Program-made: the position numbers and the translations under genes
Notes under the pieces: generated by a model
The model's input: the letters and a program-made list of their open reading frames with translations, nothing else
What the model was told of the DNA's origin: nothing
Database searches by the model: none
Source: Gammaproteobacteria bacterium
GTDB lineage: Bacteria > Pseudomonadota > Gammaproteobacteria > Burkholderiales > Burkholderiaceae_C
Reading direction: 5' to 3'
Assembly: GCA_030054245.1 (NCBI GenBank)
Contig: JASGCH010000042.1
Coordinates: 1 to 9,119, forward strand
DNA: 9,119 bases
Shown here: positions 1 through 6,372 of the stretch, piece after piece
How the letters are laid out: each line of letters begins with the position of its first letter
Position numbering within the stretch: position 1 is the first letter of the stretch

Positions 1-1991
1 GCTTTAGAAGATTGTCACCCACTTATTTGGCAGAAGATGTCAGTGATACCGAGGGTACGGGTATAGTGCATTCATCTCCAGCTTATGGACTTGAAGATTT
101 TTATTCCTGCGTACGAAATGGCATGCCCATCGAGCAAATTTTGAGTCCGGTGCAAAACAATGGCATTTACAAAGGGGGACCATTTGATGGATGGCACCTC
201 TGGAAAGTCAATCAAAGAGTGATTGATGTATTGGATTCATCTTTATTTTCAGTTTCAAAAATTCAACACAGTTACCCTCATTGTTGGCGCCATAAATCTC
301 CGGTGATATATCGGCTAGCCGCTCAATGGTTTATTCGCATGGATGAAGGGGTAGGTATATTTGCTACCGACCCATCCCCATTGACTTTGCGCCAGTTGGC
401 ACTAAAAGCTATAGATGATACTGAATTTTACCCTCAAAGTGGGCGAAATAGGTTGCGCGATATGATTGCCAATCGACCTGATTGGTGTATTTCTAGGCAA
501 AGAAGCTGGGGAGTACCCATTCCCTTTTTATTACACAAAGAAACTGGAGACTTGCATCCGCGAACTTTAGAGTTAATCGATAAAATTGCTGACATTATTT
601 TTCAGGGTGGAATCGAGGCTTGGACTCAGACCCCGGTGTCTGAATTATTAACACAAGATTCTGACGATAGCTATAATTATATAAAAAGTCAAGATATTTT
701 AGAGGTATGGGTGGATTCAGGCACTAGTTTTTGGCATGTGCTACGAGGTAGCCATGAACAGGTTTACACGGGTAGGCTTTCTTATCACCCAGTGGGACCT
801 GAGGCGGATATGTACTTGGAAGGGCACGACCAACATCGAGGCTGGTTTCATAGCTCACTCTTATTGGGTTGTGCTATCTATGGCCGGGCACCTTACAAGA
901 GTTTGTTGACGCATGGTTTTGCGACCGATGGTCAAGGACGAAAAATGAGCAAATCTCTAGGCAATGTAGTGAGTCCTATGGAAGTAGTCAAAGAGTTTGG
1001 TGCTGAAATTTTGCGTTTATGGGTTGCCAATACAGATTACTCAGGCGATCTCAATGTGGACAAAAAAATTCTGGCTAGGGTGGTTGATGCTTACCGAAGA
1101 TTGAGAAATACTTTTCGGTTTTTATTGGCTAATATAAATGATTTTGATTATGAGCAAGACTTTGTAATTCCGGAGGAATTATTAGAACTCGATAGATATG
1201 CGTTGTGCCGATTAGCACAGATTCAAGGTGACTTGATTGGACAATATGATGCCCAATTAGGATTTTTTGTGGGGGGGTATTATGGACAATACGAATTTCA
1301 TCCAGTGGTTACTCATACCGTGTTGTATTGCACGGAAGAGTTGGGTGGATTTTATCTGGATGTGTTAAAGGATCGTTTATACACCACTCCTCCTAAATCC
1401 AAAGCTCGCCGCAGTGCACAGTCTGTTTTGTATCATATTTTGCATTCTTTGGTACTTTGGATGTCTCCCATTCTTAGTTTTACCGCGGAAGAAATTTGGC
1501 AGGTTTTAGGCTATAAACAGAGTATATTTATTGAAAAATACTGGTTACATACTGCGATAGACGAGAAATTAATGCAGAAATGGCAAAATATCTTGATGGT
1601 GCGTAGAAAAGTCAATGAAGAATTGGAAAAACTCAGAGCACAAGGTAAAATTGGCTCTGGCTTGCAAGCTAAGGTGAGGGTTTGGGCACAAGGCGCAATC
1701 GCCGCTGATTTGGCGTCTTTAGGTGAAGAATTGCATTTTGTTTTTATAACATCACAAGCAGACTTGCTAGAAGTAGAAGCATTTACCTCCAATCAGTTAG
1801 TATTAAAGGTAAAAAATGGTAGTTTTGCGCTAGAGGTTTCGGTAGCTGATGGCGTCAAATGCTCTAGGTGCTGGCATTATGTAGATCAATTGGTTCCTCA
1901 CGGACACCCTCCAGACCAAGAGGTTGCACTTATATGCCAACGCTGTGACTTGAATTTAAACACTACTGGAGAAAATCGACAATGGGTATAA
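1..1991 (+). CDS. ileS: Isoleucine--tRNA ligase (IleRS), 3' part, 5' end outside window
   Basis: Cytoplasmic class I aminoacyl-tRNA synthetase that charges tRNA-Ile. The reading frame is open from the window edge (first full codon at base 3), so the N-terminal third, with the HIGH-type motif and part of the CP1 editing domain, is missing. Visible are the VHSSPAYG block of the editing region, HSYPHCWRHK, NRPDWCISRQR, the DQHRGWFHSS block, the KMSKS ATP-binding loop (bases 942-956), the anticodon-binding helical domain, and a C-terminal zinc finger with two CxxC pairs (codons at 1860, 1869, 1935 and 1944). The 3' end overlaps lspA by 10 bp, the usual ileS-lspA arrangement. Oddities: an in-frame insertion of about 11-15 residues near 1239-1294, WVDSG instead of the usual WFDSG, and GHDQHRG instead of GSDQHRG. 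The family assignment is certain; the betaproteobacterial affinity is from memory. Confidence 0.98.
   Translation, partial: FRRLSPTYLAEDVSDTEGTGIVHSSPAYGLEDFYSCVRNGMPIEQILSPVQNNGIYKGGPFDGWHLWKVNQRVIDVLDSSLFSVSKIQHSYPHCWRHKSPVIYRLAAQWFIRMDEGVGIFATDPSPLTLRQLALKAIDDTEFYPQSGRNRLRDMIANRPDWCISRQRSWGVPIPFLLHKETGDLHPRTLELIDKIADIIFQGGIEAWTQTPVSELLTQDSDDSYNYIKSQDILEVWVDSGTSFWHVLRGSHEQVYTGRLSYHPVGPEADMYLEGHDQHRGWFHSSLLLGCAIYGRAPYKSLLTHGFATDGQGRKMSKSLGNVVSPMEVVKEFGAEILRLWVANTDYSGDLNVDKKILARVVDAYRRLRNTFRFLLANINDFDYEQDFVIPEELLELDRYALCRLAQIQGDLIGQYDAQLGFFVGGYYGQYEFHPVVTHTVLYCTEELGGFYLDVLKDRLYTTPPKSKARRSAQSVLYHILHSLVLWMSPILSFTAEEIWQVLGYKQSIFIEKYWLHTAIDEKLMQKWQNILMVRRKVNEELEKLRAQGKIGSGLQAKVRVWAQGAIAADLASLGEELHFVFITSQADLLEVEAFTSNQLVLKVKNGSFALEVSVADGVKCSRCWHYVDQLVPHGHPPDQEVALICQRCDLNLNTTGENRQWV
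1968..1972 (+). promoter_or_regulatory. Shine-Dalgarno site for lspA
   Basis: GGAGA lies 9 nt before the ATG at 1982, inside the end of ileS. It favours this start over the in-frame ATG at 2006 and supports translational coupling to ileS. Confidence 0.55.
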
Positions 1992-2500
1992 AAGTCTTCC
2001 GGTTGATGGCGATCATTCTGGCGGTTTTAGTCGTGGGCCTCGATCAACTTAGTAAATACTGGATAAAACAGCACTTTGACTTGGGTTCGTCGATAGTCGT
2101 GTCTTCGTATTTGAATATTACCTATATCTATAATACGGGAGCTGCTTTTTCTTTTTTAGCGGATCAATCGGGTTGGCAAAATGGCTTATTCATGGGTATT
2201 GGGCTACTCGTCATCCCTTATTTTCTATATTTAACTTATACAAAAGCGAGTCAAAAAATGTATTCTTTGGGAATGGCATTGATCATTGGCGGAGCGATAG
2301 GTAACTTAATCGATCGAATTTTCTTTGGGAAGGTGTTGGATTTTATTGATTTTCATGCACCATGGTTGCGTTTTGTATTTGCTAGTGGGCATTTTCCAAT
2401 CTTTAATTTAGCTGATGTATTCATCAATATGGGAGTTGCTTTGGTTATCGTATCTGAAATAAGCAAAAGCAAGTTGACAAGACCTTTGCAACCTCGGTAA
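1982..2500 (+). CDS. lspA: Lipoprotein signal peptidase (signal peptidase II)
   Basis: Inner-membrane aspartyl protease that removes signal peptides from diacylglyceryl-prolipoproteins. The 172-residue product has four hydrophobic segments (about 8-22, 68-86, 96-112 and 139-158) and family blocks DQLSKYWI (21-28), NTGAAFSFLAD (51-61) and GGAIGNLIDR (103-112). The two expected catalytic aspartates are Asp120 in VLDFIDF and Asp145 in FNLAD. These lie 25 residues apart; in the E. coli protein, as I recall it, the distance is about 18, so the periplasmic loop here is longer. The gene overlaps the last 10 bp of ileS and is probably co-transcribed with it. The stop codon is the first triplet of a repeat end, TAAACTGTCATA. 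Confidence 0.97.
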   Translation: MGIKVFRLMAIILAVLVVGLDQLSKYWIKQHFDLGSSIVVSSYLNITYIYNTGAAFSFLADQSGWQNGLFMGIGLLVIPYFLYLTYTKASQKMYSLGMALIIGGAIGNLIDRIFFGKVLDFIDFHAPWLRFVFASGHFPIFNLADVFINMGVALVIVSEISKSKLTRPLQPR

Positions 2501-2561
2501 ACTGTCATAATGGAACATAACGCAGTCGCGAGCTATTCTCGCATATTAAGACTGTTGCACC
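2498..2561 (-). repeat. Interspersed repeat, outer module (copy A1)
   Basis: Read on the minus strand this holds, in order, the end GGTGCAACAGTCTTA (2561-2547), the core GACTGCGTTATG (2527-2516) and the outer end TATGACAGTTTA (2509-2498). The same three modules in the same order occur at 8240-8336. The TAA of lspA (2498-2500) is the outermost triplet. A hairpin GCGAG-CTATT-CTCGC (2528-2542) lies inside; no T-run follows it, so it is not a convincing intrinsic terminator. The module shares its inner end with the MITE-like element at 2547-2710. Confidence 0.75.
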
Positions 2562-2710
2562 ATCGGCTGGTGCCACTCAGCGAGCTGTCAAAGTACAAGG
2601 CTAGAGTGTACGCCCCCAGCGGAATTTACTCAAATGATCATTCGCTGGTGAGTACCGCATAACGCAGTCATTTAACAACCGCGACACCAGCCAATGGGGC
2701 AACAGTCTTA
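2547..2710 (-). repeat. MITE-like element with 28-bp terminal inverted repeats (copy A2)
   Basis: The left arm (2547-2574, starting TAAGACTGTTGC) and the right arm (2683-2710, ending GCAACAGTCTTA) are inverted repeats matching at 25 of 28 positions. TA lies just outside AGACTGTTGC at both ends (2547-2548 and 2709-2710), as expected for TA target duplication, although the TA could also belong to the arms. Inside are the core AAATGACTGCGTTATG (minus strand, 2673-2658), a 14-bp block identical to 3959-3972 (minus strand, 2629-2616), and smaller inverted repeats: CAGC-GA-GCTG (2578-2587), GTACA/TGTAC (2593-2611) and CCAGCGGAAT/ATTCGCTGG (2616-2648, one bulge). There is no room for a transposase, so the element would be non-autonomous. 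The TA at 2709-2710 lies in the parA stop codon. Confidence 0.82.
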
Positions 2711-3505
2711 AGTACTGATCCCTATGTCCATTATTTCTTTGGCAAGAAATAAATAAGCTTGGCTCCCTTTGGCATTAAAATCAAAGACCATTCCCGGTTT
2801 ACCAAAACTAGGTGCTTCTGCTAGGCGTACATTGCGTGGGATGATGGTTTTAAAGACTTTATCTAGGAAATGTTTTTCTAATTCGGAACTCACTTGTTGT
2901 TGAAGAGTAATTCTGGGATCAAACATGACTCTTACCAAGCCCGCAATCGTCAAATCGCGGTTTAAGCGAGTTTGTACTAATTTAATATTAGCGACTAAAT
3001 CGCTTAAACCATCTAGAGCAAAGTACTCACATTGCATTGGAATAAGAATGCCTGTGGCGACACAAAAGGCGTTGAGAGTCAATAACGATATAGCTGGCGG
3101 GCAGTCGATCAGTATGTAGTCGTAGTGGTGATGGGTGAGTTGATAAATGGCTTTTCTTAATCTCCAATGGCGATCTTCGTAGGGACTTAATTCCACATCG
3201 GTGCCTGCCAAATTTTGATTGGTAGGCAATAAGCTGTAATTGAATTTTCGCTGGGTTAAGGGATGCACAAAGGATAGAGACTGGATTTCATCTTCTAGGT
3301 TTTTTAGGCCTAACAACACGGCATAAGTGCCACCCAATACTCCATTCTTATCTATACCCGACCCCATAGTGGCGTTGGCTTGAGGGTCTAAATCGATCAA
3401 AAGAACCTTTTGGTTTAAATAGGCTAAACCAGCGGCTAAATTTACCGCTGTGGTGGTTTTGCCAACTCCGCCTTTTTGGTTGGCTATACAAAAAATTTTA
3501 GTCAT
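2708..3505 (-). CDS. parA: ParA/Soj-type chromosome-partitioning ATPase
   Basis: Walker-type ATPase that binds DNA non-specifically in its ATP form and works with ParB-parS in chromosome segregation. Of 265 residues, the deviant Walker A KGGVGKTT spans 11-18, the A' region LIDLDPQANAT 36-46, and Walker B ILIDCPP 131-137. The CEYFALDGL (159-167), MFDPRI (194-199) and NVRLAEAPSFG (225-235) blocks are typical of chromosomal ParA. Length is normal. The start is fixed by the canonical N-terminus MTKIFCIANQKGG; only a weak AGG touches the ATG. Chromosomal parA usually sits in gidA-gidB-parA-parB, but here parB is absent and the gene stands alone, convergent with lspA and divergent from accB, between inversely oriented copies of the repeat. 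Its TAA stop is the first triplet of the repeat end TAAGACTGTTGC. A ParA of a secondary replicon or another cargo-positioning ParA is less likely given the chromosomal-type motifs. Confidence 0.93.
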   Translation of the reverse strand: MTKIFCIANQKGGVGKTTTAVNLAAGLAYLNQKVLLIDLDPQANATMGSGIDKNGVLGGTYAVLLGLKNLEDEIQSLSFVHPLTQRKFNYSLLPTNQNLAGTDVELSPYEDRHWRLRKAIYQLTHHHYDYILIDCPPAISLLTLNAFCVATGILIPMQCEYFALDGLSDLVANIKLVQTRLNRDLTIAGLVRVMFDPRITLQQQVSSELEKHFLDKVFKTIIPRNVRLAEAPSFGKPGMVFDFNAKGSQAYLFLAKEIMDIGIST

Positions 3506-3540
3506 CCTGATAAATGGATAGAGTTTATGATGGAAAGAAC

Positions 3541-3692
3541 AAAGACCGTTGCATCATGGCTTTACCCTTGACTGCACTGCCAAATGACTGCGTTATGTGC
3601 TTCAATCCCAGATGAACGATTTCGGAAATGAAGCTAGAGGCAAATTTCAGCCTGGTAATTGGGTAGCTCGTCCGAGCTGGTGCACCAGTCTT
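3541..3692 (+). repeat. Interspersed repeat copy C, 152 bp
   Basis: Begins AAAGACCGTTGC (3541) and ends GCACCAGTCTT (3682-3692), which are diverged inverted repeats. It carries the core AAATGACTGCGTTATG (3582-3597), identical to copies at 2658-2673 (minus) and 8259-8274. Near the right end are the hairpin GTAGCTCGTCCGAGCT (3663-3678), identical to 3999-4014, and the 12-bp perfect palindrome CTGGTGCACCAG (3677-3688). Orientation is opposite to the copies at 2498-2710. The interior beyond these modules has diverged, so this is an old or mosaic copy. Confidence 0.75.
3663..3678 (+). repeat. 16-bp hairpin-forming direct repeat, copy 1
   Basis: GTAGCTCGTCCGAGCT is repeated exactly at 3999-4014. 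AGCTCG and CGAGCT are perfect inverted arms around TC, so the unit can form a tight hairpin in DNA or RNA. It occupies the same place near the right end of each 152-bp repeat copy. Confidence 0.85.
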
Positions 3693-3873
3693 GGTCTTGC
3701 AATTGGTTAGGCTGGACACCAGTGAGTGAGCAACTATTCGACTGGTGGGCAAAGCCCGGTTTGGTAATGACGACCGCTGTAATTACGACCGTTCGTAGGG
3801 CAACTCCCATACCAAGTGCGACTATAATGCAAGCTGGTTAGCAAGGGGTTAACTAAAGCCGATACGGCAAGTT
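3693..3873. other. 181-bp spacer between two repeat copies
   Basis: No plausible gene is seen. It holds a small hairpin GGGC-AAA-GCCC (3747-3757) preceded by GACTGGTG, which may be a decayed repeat end; a direct repeat ACGACCG (3770-3776 and 3785-3791) with the palindrome GTAATTAC (3779-3786); and a perfect TATAAT (3823-3828). No good -35 box is correctly spaced from the TATAAT, so a promoter toward accB is only a possibility. Confidence 0.45.
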
Positions 3874-4025
3874 AAAGACCGTTGTGCTTTCGGGTTCACC
3901 ATTGGCTGTCAAATGACTGTGTTACGCGGTTTACTCACGGTGCAACAGTCTTACTTTTGTAAATTCCGCTGGTTGTGTGCTTTGACCTTGTAGTTATAGT
4001 AGCTCGTCCGAGCTTGCAACAACGG
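3874..4025 (+). repeat. Interspersed repeat copy B, 152 bp
   Basis: Begins AAAGACCGTTG (3874-3884), as copy C does. The core AAATGACTGTGTTACG (3911-3926) has two changes from the others and starts 37 bp from the left end, the same offset as in the minus-strand copy ending at 2710. GTAAATTCCGCTGG (3959-3972) matches that copy exactly over 14 bp. An internal end-like segment GGTGCAACAGTCTTA lies at 3939-3953, the hairpin at 3999-4014, and the right end is a decayed TGCAACAACGG. It finishes 32 bp before accB, so the accBC leader or promoter must lie within or next to it. Confidence 0.78.
3999..4014 (+). repeat. 16-bp hairpin-forming direct repeat, copy 2
   Basis: Exact second copy of the 16-mer at 3663-3678, about 45 bp upstream of the accB start, where the hairpin could affect the accBC leader transcript. 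Confidence 0.85.
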
Positions 4026-4057
4026 TTTTTGATCTCAATCTATTATTTTAACTTCTT

Positions 4058-4513
4058 ATGGATATAAAAAAAATAAAAGCTATATTTGATATGGTCGCAG
4101 ATGCCAATGTTAGCGAAGTAGAAATTTGTGAAGCCGATAGTAAAATTCGCATTGTCAAATTCCAGACTAGCCAAGGAGGGGTTCCAACAGCTTTTGCCAC
4201 ACCAGAGACCATGCCCTTAATGCCGCCAAAACCAGCTTTTAAGGAAGATATGATGCTTCCAGTTGTCTCTCCCCCTGCTGGTTTTGTCGTGATATCTCCG
4301 ATGGTAGGTACTTTTTATCGAGCGGTGAATGTGCAATCTGAGCCCTTTGTAACGATGGGCAGTGTGGTAAAAGCAAAAGATGTACTTTGCATTATCGAAG
4401 CTATGAAAATATTTAACGAAATTAACTCGGATAGAGATGGGACGATTACTCAAATCTTGGCTGAAAATGGTGCTACTGTAGAATTTGGTCAACCTTTATT
4501 TGTTATCGAATAA
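4058..4513 (+). CDS. accB: Acetyl-CoA carboxylase biotin carboxyl carrier protein
   Basis: BCCP carries the carboxybiotin between biotin carboxylase and carboxyltransferase in the first step of fatty-acid synthesis. The 151-residue product has the usual N-terminal helical segment (MDIKKIKAIFDMVADANVS, then EVEICEADSKIRIVK), a short Pro/Ala-containing linker (about 36-75), and a biotinyl domain from SPMVGTFYR (80-88) to the C-terminal FGQPLFVIE. The biotinylated lysine is Lys117 in EAMKIFN; the usual residues after the lysine are MMN or LMN, so IFN is a mild variation. The ATG is chosen because it gives the canonical N-terminus, but no clear Shine-Dalgarno precedes it. It is followed 3 bp later by accC in one operon. 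aroQ, a common upstream neighbour in proteobacteria, is absent; a repeat-filled region precedes the gene. Confidence 0.96.
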   Translation: MDIKKIKAIFDMVADANVSEVEICEADSKIRIVKFQTSQGGVPTAFATPETMPLMPPKPAFKEDMMLPVVSPPAGFVVISPMVGTFYRAVNVQSEPFVTMGSVVKAKDVLCIIEAMKIFNEINSDRDGTITQILAENGATVEFGQPLFVIE

Positions 4514-4516
4514 GGC

Positions 4517-5866
4517 ATGTTTAAAAGAATATTAATTGCCAACCGAGGAGAAATTGCTCTGAGGATTATTCGAGCTTGTCATGAGTTAGGCATAGAATCT
4601 GTGGTGATTTACTCACAAGCTGACAAGGACGCAAAATTTGTGCAACTGGCTGACCGGGCTTTGTGTATAGGACCAGCTAATGCTACTCAAAGTTATTTAA
4701 ATATGCCGGCTATCATAGCGGCGGCAGAAGTAACCGACTCTCAAGCGATACATCCTGGGTACGGGTTTTTAAGTGAAAATGGTGACTTCGCCGAACGCGT
4801 GCAAAAAAGCGGTTTTGTGTTTATTGGACCTGACCCAGAATCCATTCGTACTATGGGGGATAAAGTGTTAGCCAAGAAAGTCATGCAAAAAACTGCTTTA
4901 TCTTGTGTTCCTGGATCAGAAGGTGAATTGCCCGATGATATGGAGCAAGTCAAAAAAATCGCCAAAAATATAGGGTACCCAGTGTTACTGAAGGCGGTTG
5001 GAGGTGGAGGGGGGCGGGGAATGCGTTTAGTTCATACTGAGGCGGCTCTAGCCAATGCGGTGTTGATGACGCGTTCTGAAGCCCGTGCGGCTTTTGGTAA
5101 TGCTGGAGTTTATTTAGAGAAATATTTACAAAATCCCAGACATATTGAAATACAGGTGATTGCCGATCACCATAAAAATGTAGTCTATCTTGGGGAGCGA
5201 GATTGCTCTATGCAGAGGCGTCACCAAAAAGTGCTTGAAGAATCGCCTGCACCCAATATTCCTAGGAGACTGATAGAAAAATTGGGTGAAAAATGCGTGA
5301 GCTCTTGTAAGAAGCTTGGATACAAAAATGCTGGCACTTTTGAATTTTTGTATGAGAAAGATGAATTTTATTTCATCGAAATGAACACGCGTGTGCAAGT
5401 GGAACATCCAGTTACTGAAATGGTGACTGGCATAGACATCGTAAAAACTCAAATATTGATTGCTAACGGTCAGAAACTTTCTTTTAAACAGAAAGACATT
5501 CAATACAGAGGGCATGCCATCGAGTGCCGTATTAACGCAGAAGACCCTTATACCTTCATTCCTTCTCCCGGAAGGATAAACCACTGGTATCCACCGGGTG
5601 GTCCAGGAATTAGAGTGGATTCACATATTTACACCGATTATCAAGTGCCATCTAACTACGATTCGCTATTGGCAAAAATCATTGCTTATGGCGAAAACCG
5701 AGAAGTTGCCTTGGGCAGGATATACAACGCGTTGAGGGAAACTGTTATCAGTGGTATCAAGACCAATATCCCTTTACATCTGGCGTTGCTTTCGGATCCT
5801 GGGTTTGTCGCTGGAGGTAAGGATATTCATTATTTGGAGACTTGGTTACAATCAAAGAATCACTAA
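4517..5866 (+). CDS. accC: Biotin carboxylase subunit of acetyl-CoA carboxylase
   Basis: ATP-grasp enzyme that carboxylates the biotin on AccB using bicarbonate and ATP. At 449 residues it has the same length as E. coli AccC, and the key residues fall at the same numbers: Lys116 (GDK), Lys159 (LLK), His209 (RHIE), Lys238, Glu276, Glu288 and Arg292 (EMNTRVQVEHPVTE). The glycine-rich ATP loop GGGGGRGMR covers 162-170. Domains in order are the biotin carboxylase N-terminal domain (1-113), ATP-grasp (114-316) and the C-terminal domain (335-441). It starts 3 bp after accB with AAGG just before the ATG, so it is probably coupled to accB. It is complete with no damage seen. The expected downstream neighbour in many proteobacteria, prmA, is absent; a convergent SRPBCC gene follows. 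Confidence 0.98.
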   Translation: MFKRILIANRGEIALRIIRACHELGIESVVIYSQADKDAKFVQLADRALCIGPANATQSYLNMPAIIAAAEVTDSQAIHPGYGFLSENGDFAERVQKSGFVFIGPDPESIRTMGDKVLAKKVMQKTALSCVPGSEGELPDDMEQVKKIAKNIGYPVLLKAVGGGGGRGMRLVHTEAALANAVLMTRSEARAAFGNAGVYLEKYLQNPRHIEIQVIADHHKNVVYLGERDCSMQRRHQKVLEESPAPNIPRRLIEKLGEKCVSSCKKLGYKNAGTFEFLYEKDEFYFIEMNTRVQVEHPVTEMVTGIDIVKTQILIANGQKLSFKQKDIQYRGHAIECRINAEDPYTFIPSPGRINHWYPPGGPGIRVDSHIYTDYQVPSNYDSLLAKIIAYGENREVALGRIYNALRETVISGIKTNIPLHLALLSDPGFVAGGKDIHYLETWLQSKNH

Positions 5867-5917
5867 CCAAAGACCAAAGACCACAGACCTTTACACAACC
5901 TTGGTGCAGGAGTCTTA
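5864..5917. repeat. Degenerate short repeat between accC and the SRPBCC gene (copy E)
   Basis: After the accC stop (TAA at 5864-5866) come two tandem AAAGACC heptamers (5869-5875 and 5876-5882, separated only by shared bases of ACCAAAGACCAAAGACC), matching the left end of the 152-bp copies. The right side, GGTGCAGGAGTCTTA, is a variant of GGTGCAACAGTCTTA; its final TTA (5915-5917) is the stop codon of the SRPBCC gene on the minus strand. The core module is absent. It is probably a deleted remnant; no strong terminator hairpin is seen between these convergent genes. Confidence 0.55.
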
Positions 5918-6358
5918 GGGTTGCAATTTCTTTTTAAGCGCGTTGATGCCTGCTTGAAAGACATTTTGTGCGATAAATTGGCATAATTCTTGTTTTTTAT
6001 CTGGCGCACAAGCAAATTCCGCGGTCCATTCCAAAAAACACCGATTACCATCCGTGATTGGCAGTAGGCGCACGCTGGCTATGTAGTCTGTGACCTCCAT
6101 ACCGCTTTCAAGGATACCATAAGTAAAACTGAAATCATAATCAGATTGTGCCAAAAGTTGCTCTCTAATACGATCTCCACCTTGGGTTCTAAAATTGCGA
6201 ACGCAACCAATTTTGTCACTGGGGTAATCATTTTCAATTCGGCTGTCTTGAATGAGAGGATGCCAAAGGGGCATCCCATTAAAATCTCGAATGATTTGCC
6301 AGACTCGTTCAATGTCTGCATCGATTGTACTGGAGACATAAATTTTATTGGTATACAT
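5915..6358 (-). CDS. SRPBCC (START/Bet v1-like) family protein
   Basis: A 147-residue soluble protein of the SRPBCC superfamily, whose helix-grip fold encloses a hydrophobic ligand cavity; members include polyketide cyclase-like and lipid-binding proteins. The N-terminal pattern KIYVSSTIDADIERVWQII followed by W-H-P (33-35), the GGDRIREQLLA region (60-70), the FTYGILESGMEV strand (78-89) and the C-terminal helix FIAQNVFQAGINALKKKL are characteristic. There is no signal peptide or membrane segment. It lies 47 bp downstream of the flotillin gene on the same strand and may be co-transcribed with it, although an 18-bp repeat remnant lies between. The start has no strong ribosome-binding site. The stop lies in a repeat end (CCC-TAA-GACT). 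The ligand is unknown. Confidence 0.85.
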   Translation of the reverse strand: MYTNKIYVSSTIDADIERVWQIIRDFNGMPLWHPLIQDSRIENDYPSDKIGCVRNFRTQGGDRIREQLLAQSDYDFSFTYGILESGMEVTDYIASVRLLPITDGNRCFLEWTAEFACAPDKKQELCQFIAQNVFQAGINALKKKLQP

Positions 6359-6372
6359 ATCTTATAGTTAGA

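Noticed and set aside
1266..1277. Frameshift in ileS at the TTTTTTGTGGGGGGG run
   Set aside because: The frame stays open with good IleRS sequence on both sides, so no frameshift is needed; the oddity is reported as an in-frame insertion.
2528..2542. Intrinsic terminator for lspA at the GCGAG/CTCGC hairpin
   Set aside because: The stem is only 5 bp and no T-run follows in either direction.
2498..2710. Integron attC-like site or gene cassette around parA
   Set aside because: GTTATGC-like ends recall attC core sites, but they do not fit the GTTRRRY consensus, no paired R'/L'/L''/R'' layout is seen, and no integrase or cassette array is present.
3525..3841. Short open frames on both strands in the region upstream of accB
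   Set aside because: They run through repeat copies and the spacer, have no ribosome-binding sites, and encode low-quality sequences without recognisable domains. No transposase remnant was found.
3541..4025. CRISPR array
   Set aside because: The repeats are about 150 bp, diverged and in mixed orientation, with no regular spacers and no cas genes.
4026..4057. Riboswitch or strong promoter directly upstream of accB
   Set aside because: Only 32 bp of AT-rich sequence; TATTAT at 4041-4046 has no well-spaced -35 box, and no recognisable aptamer is seen.
5126..5584. Open frame of 152 codons on the minus strand inside accC
   Set aside because: It lies antisense to a fully conserved biotin carboxylase region and resembles no protein family; it is a shadow of accC codon use.
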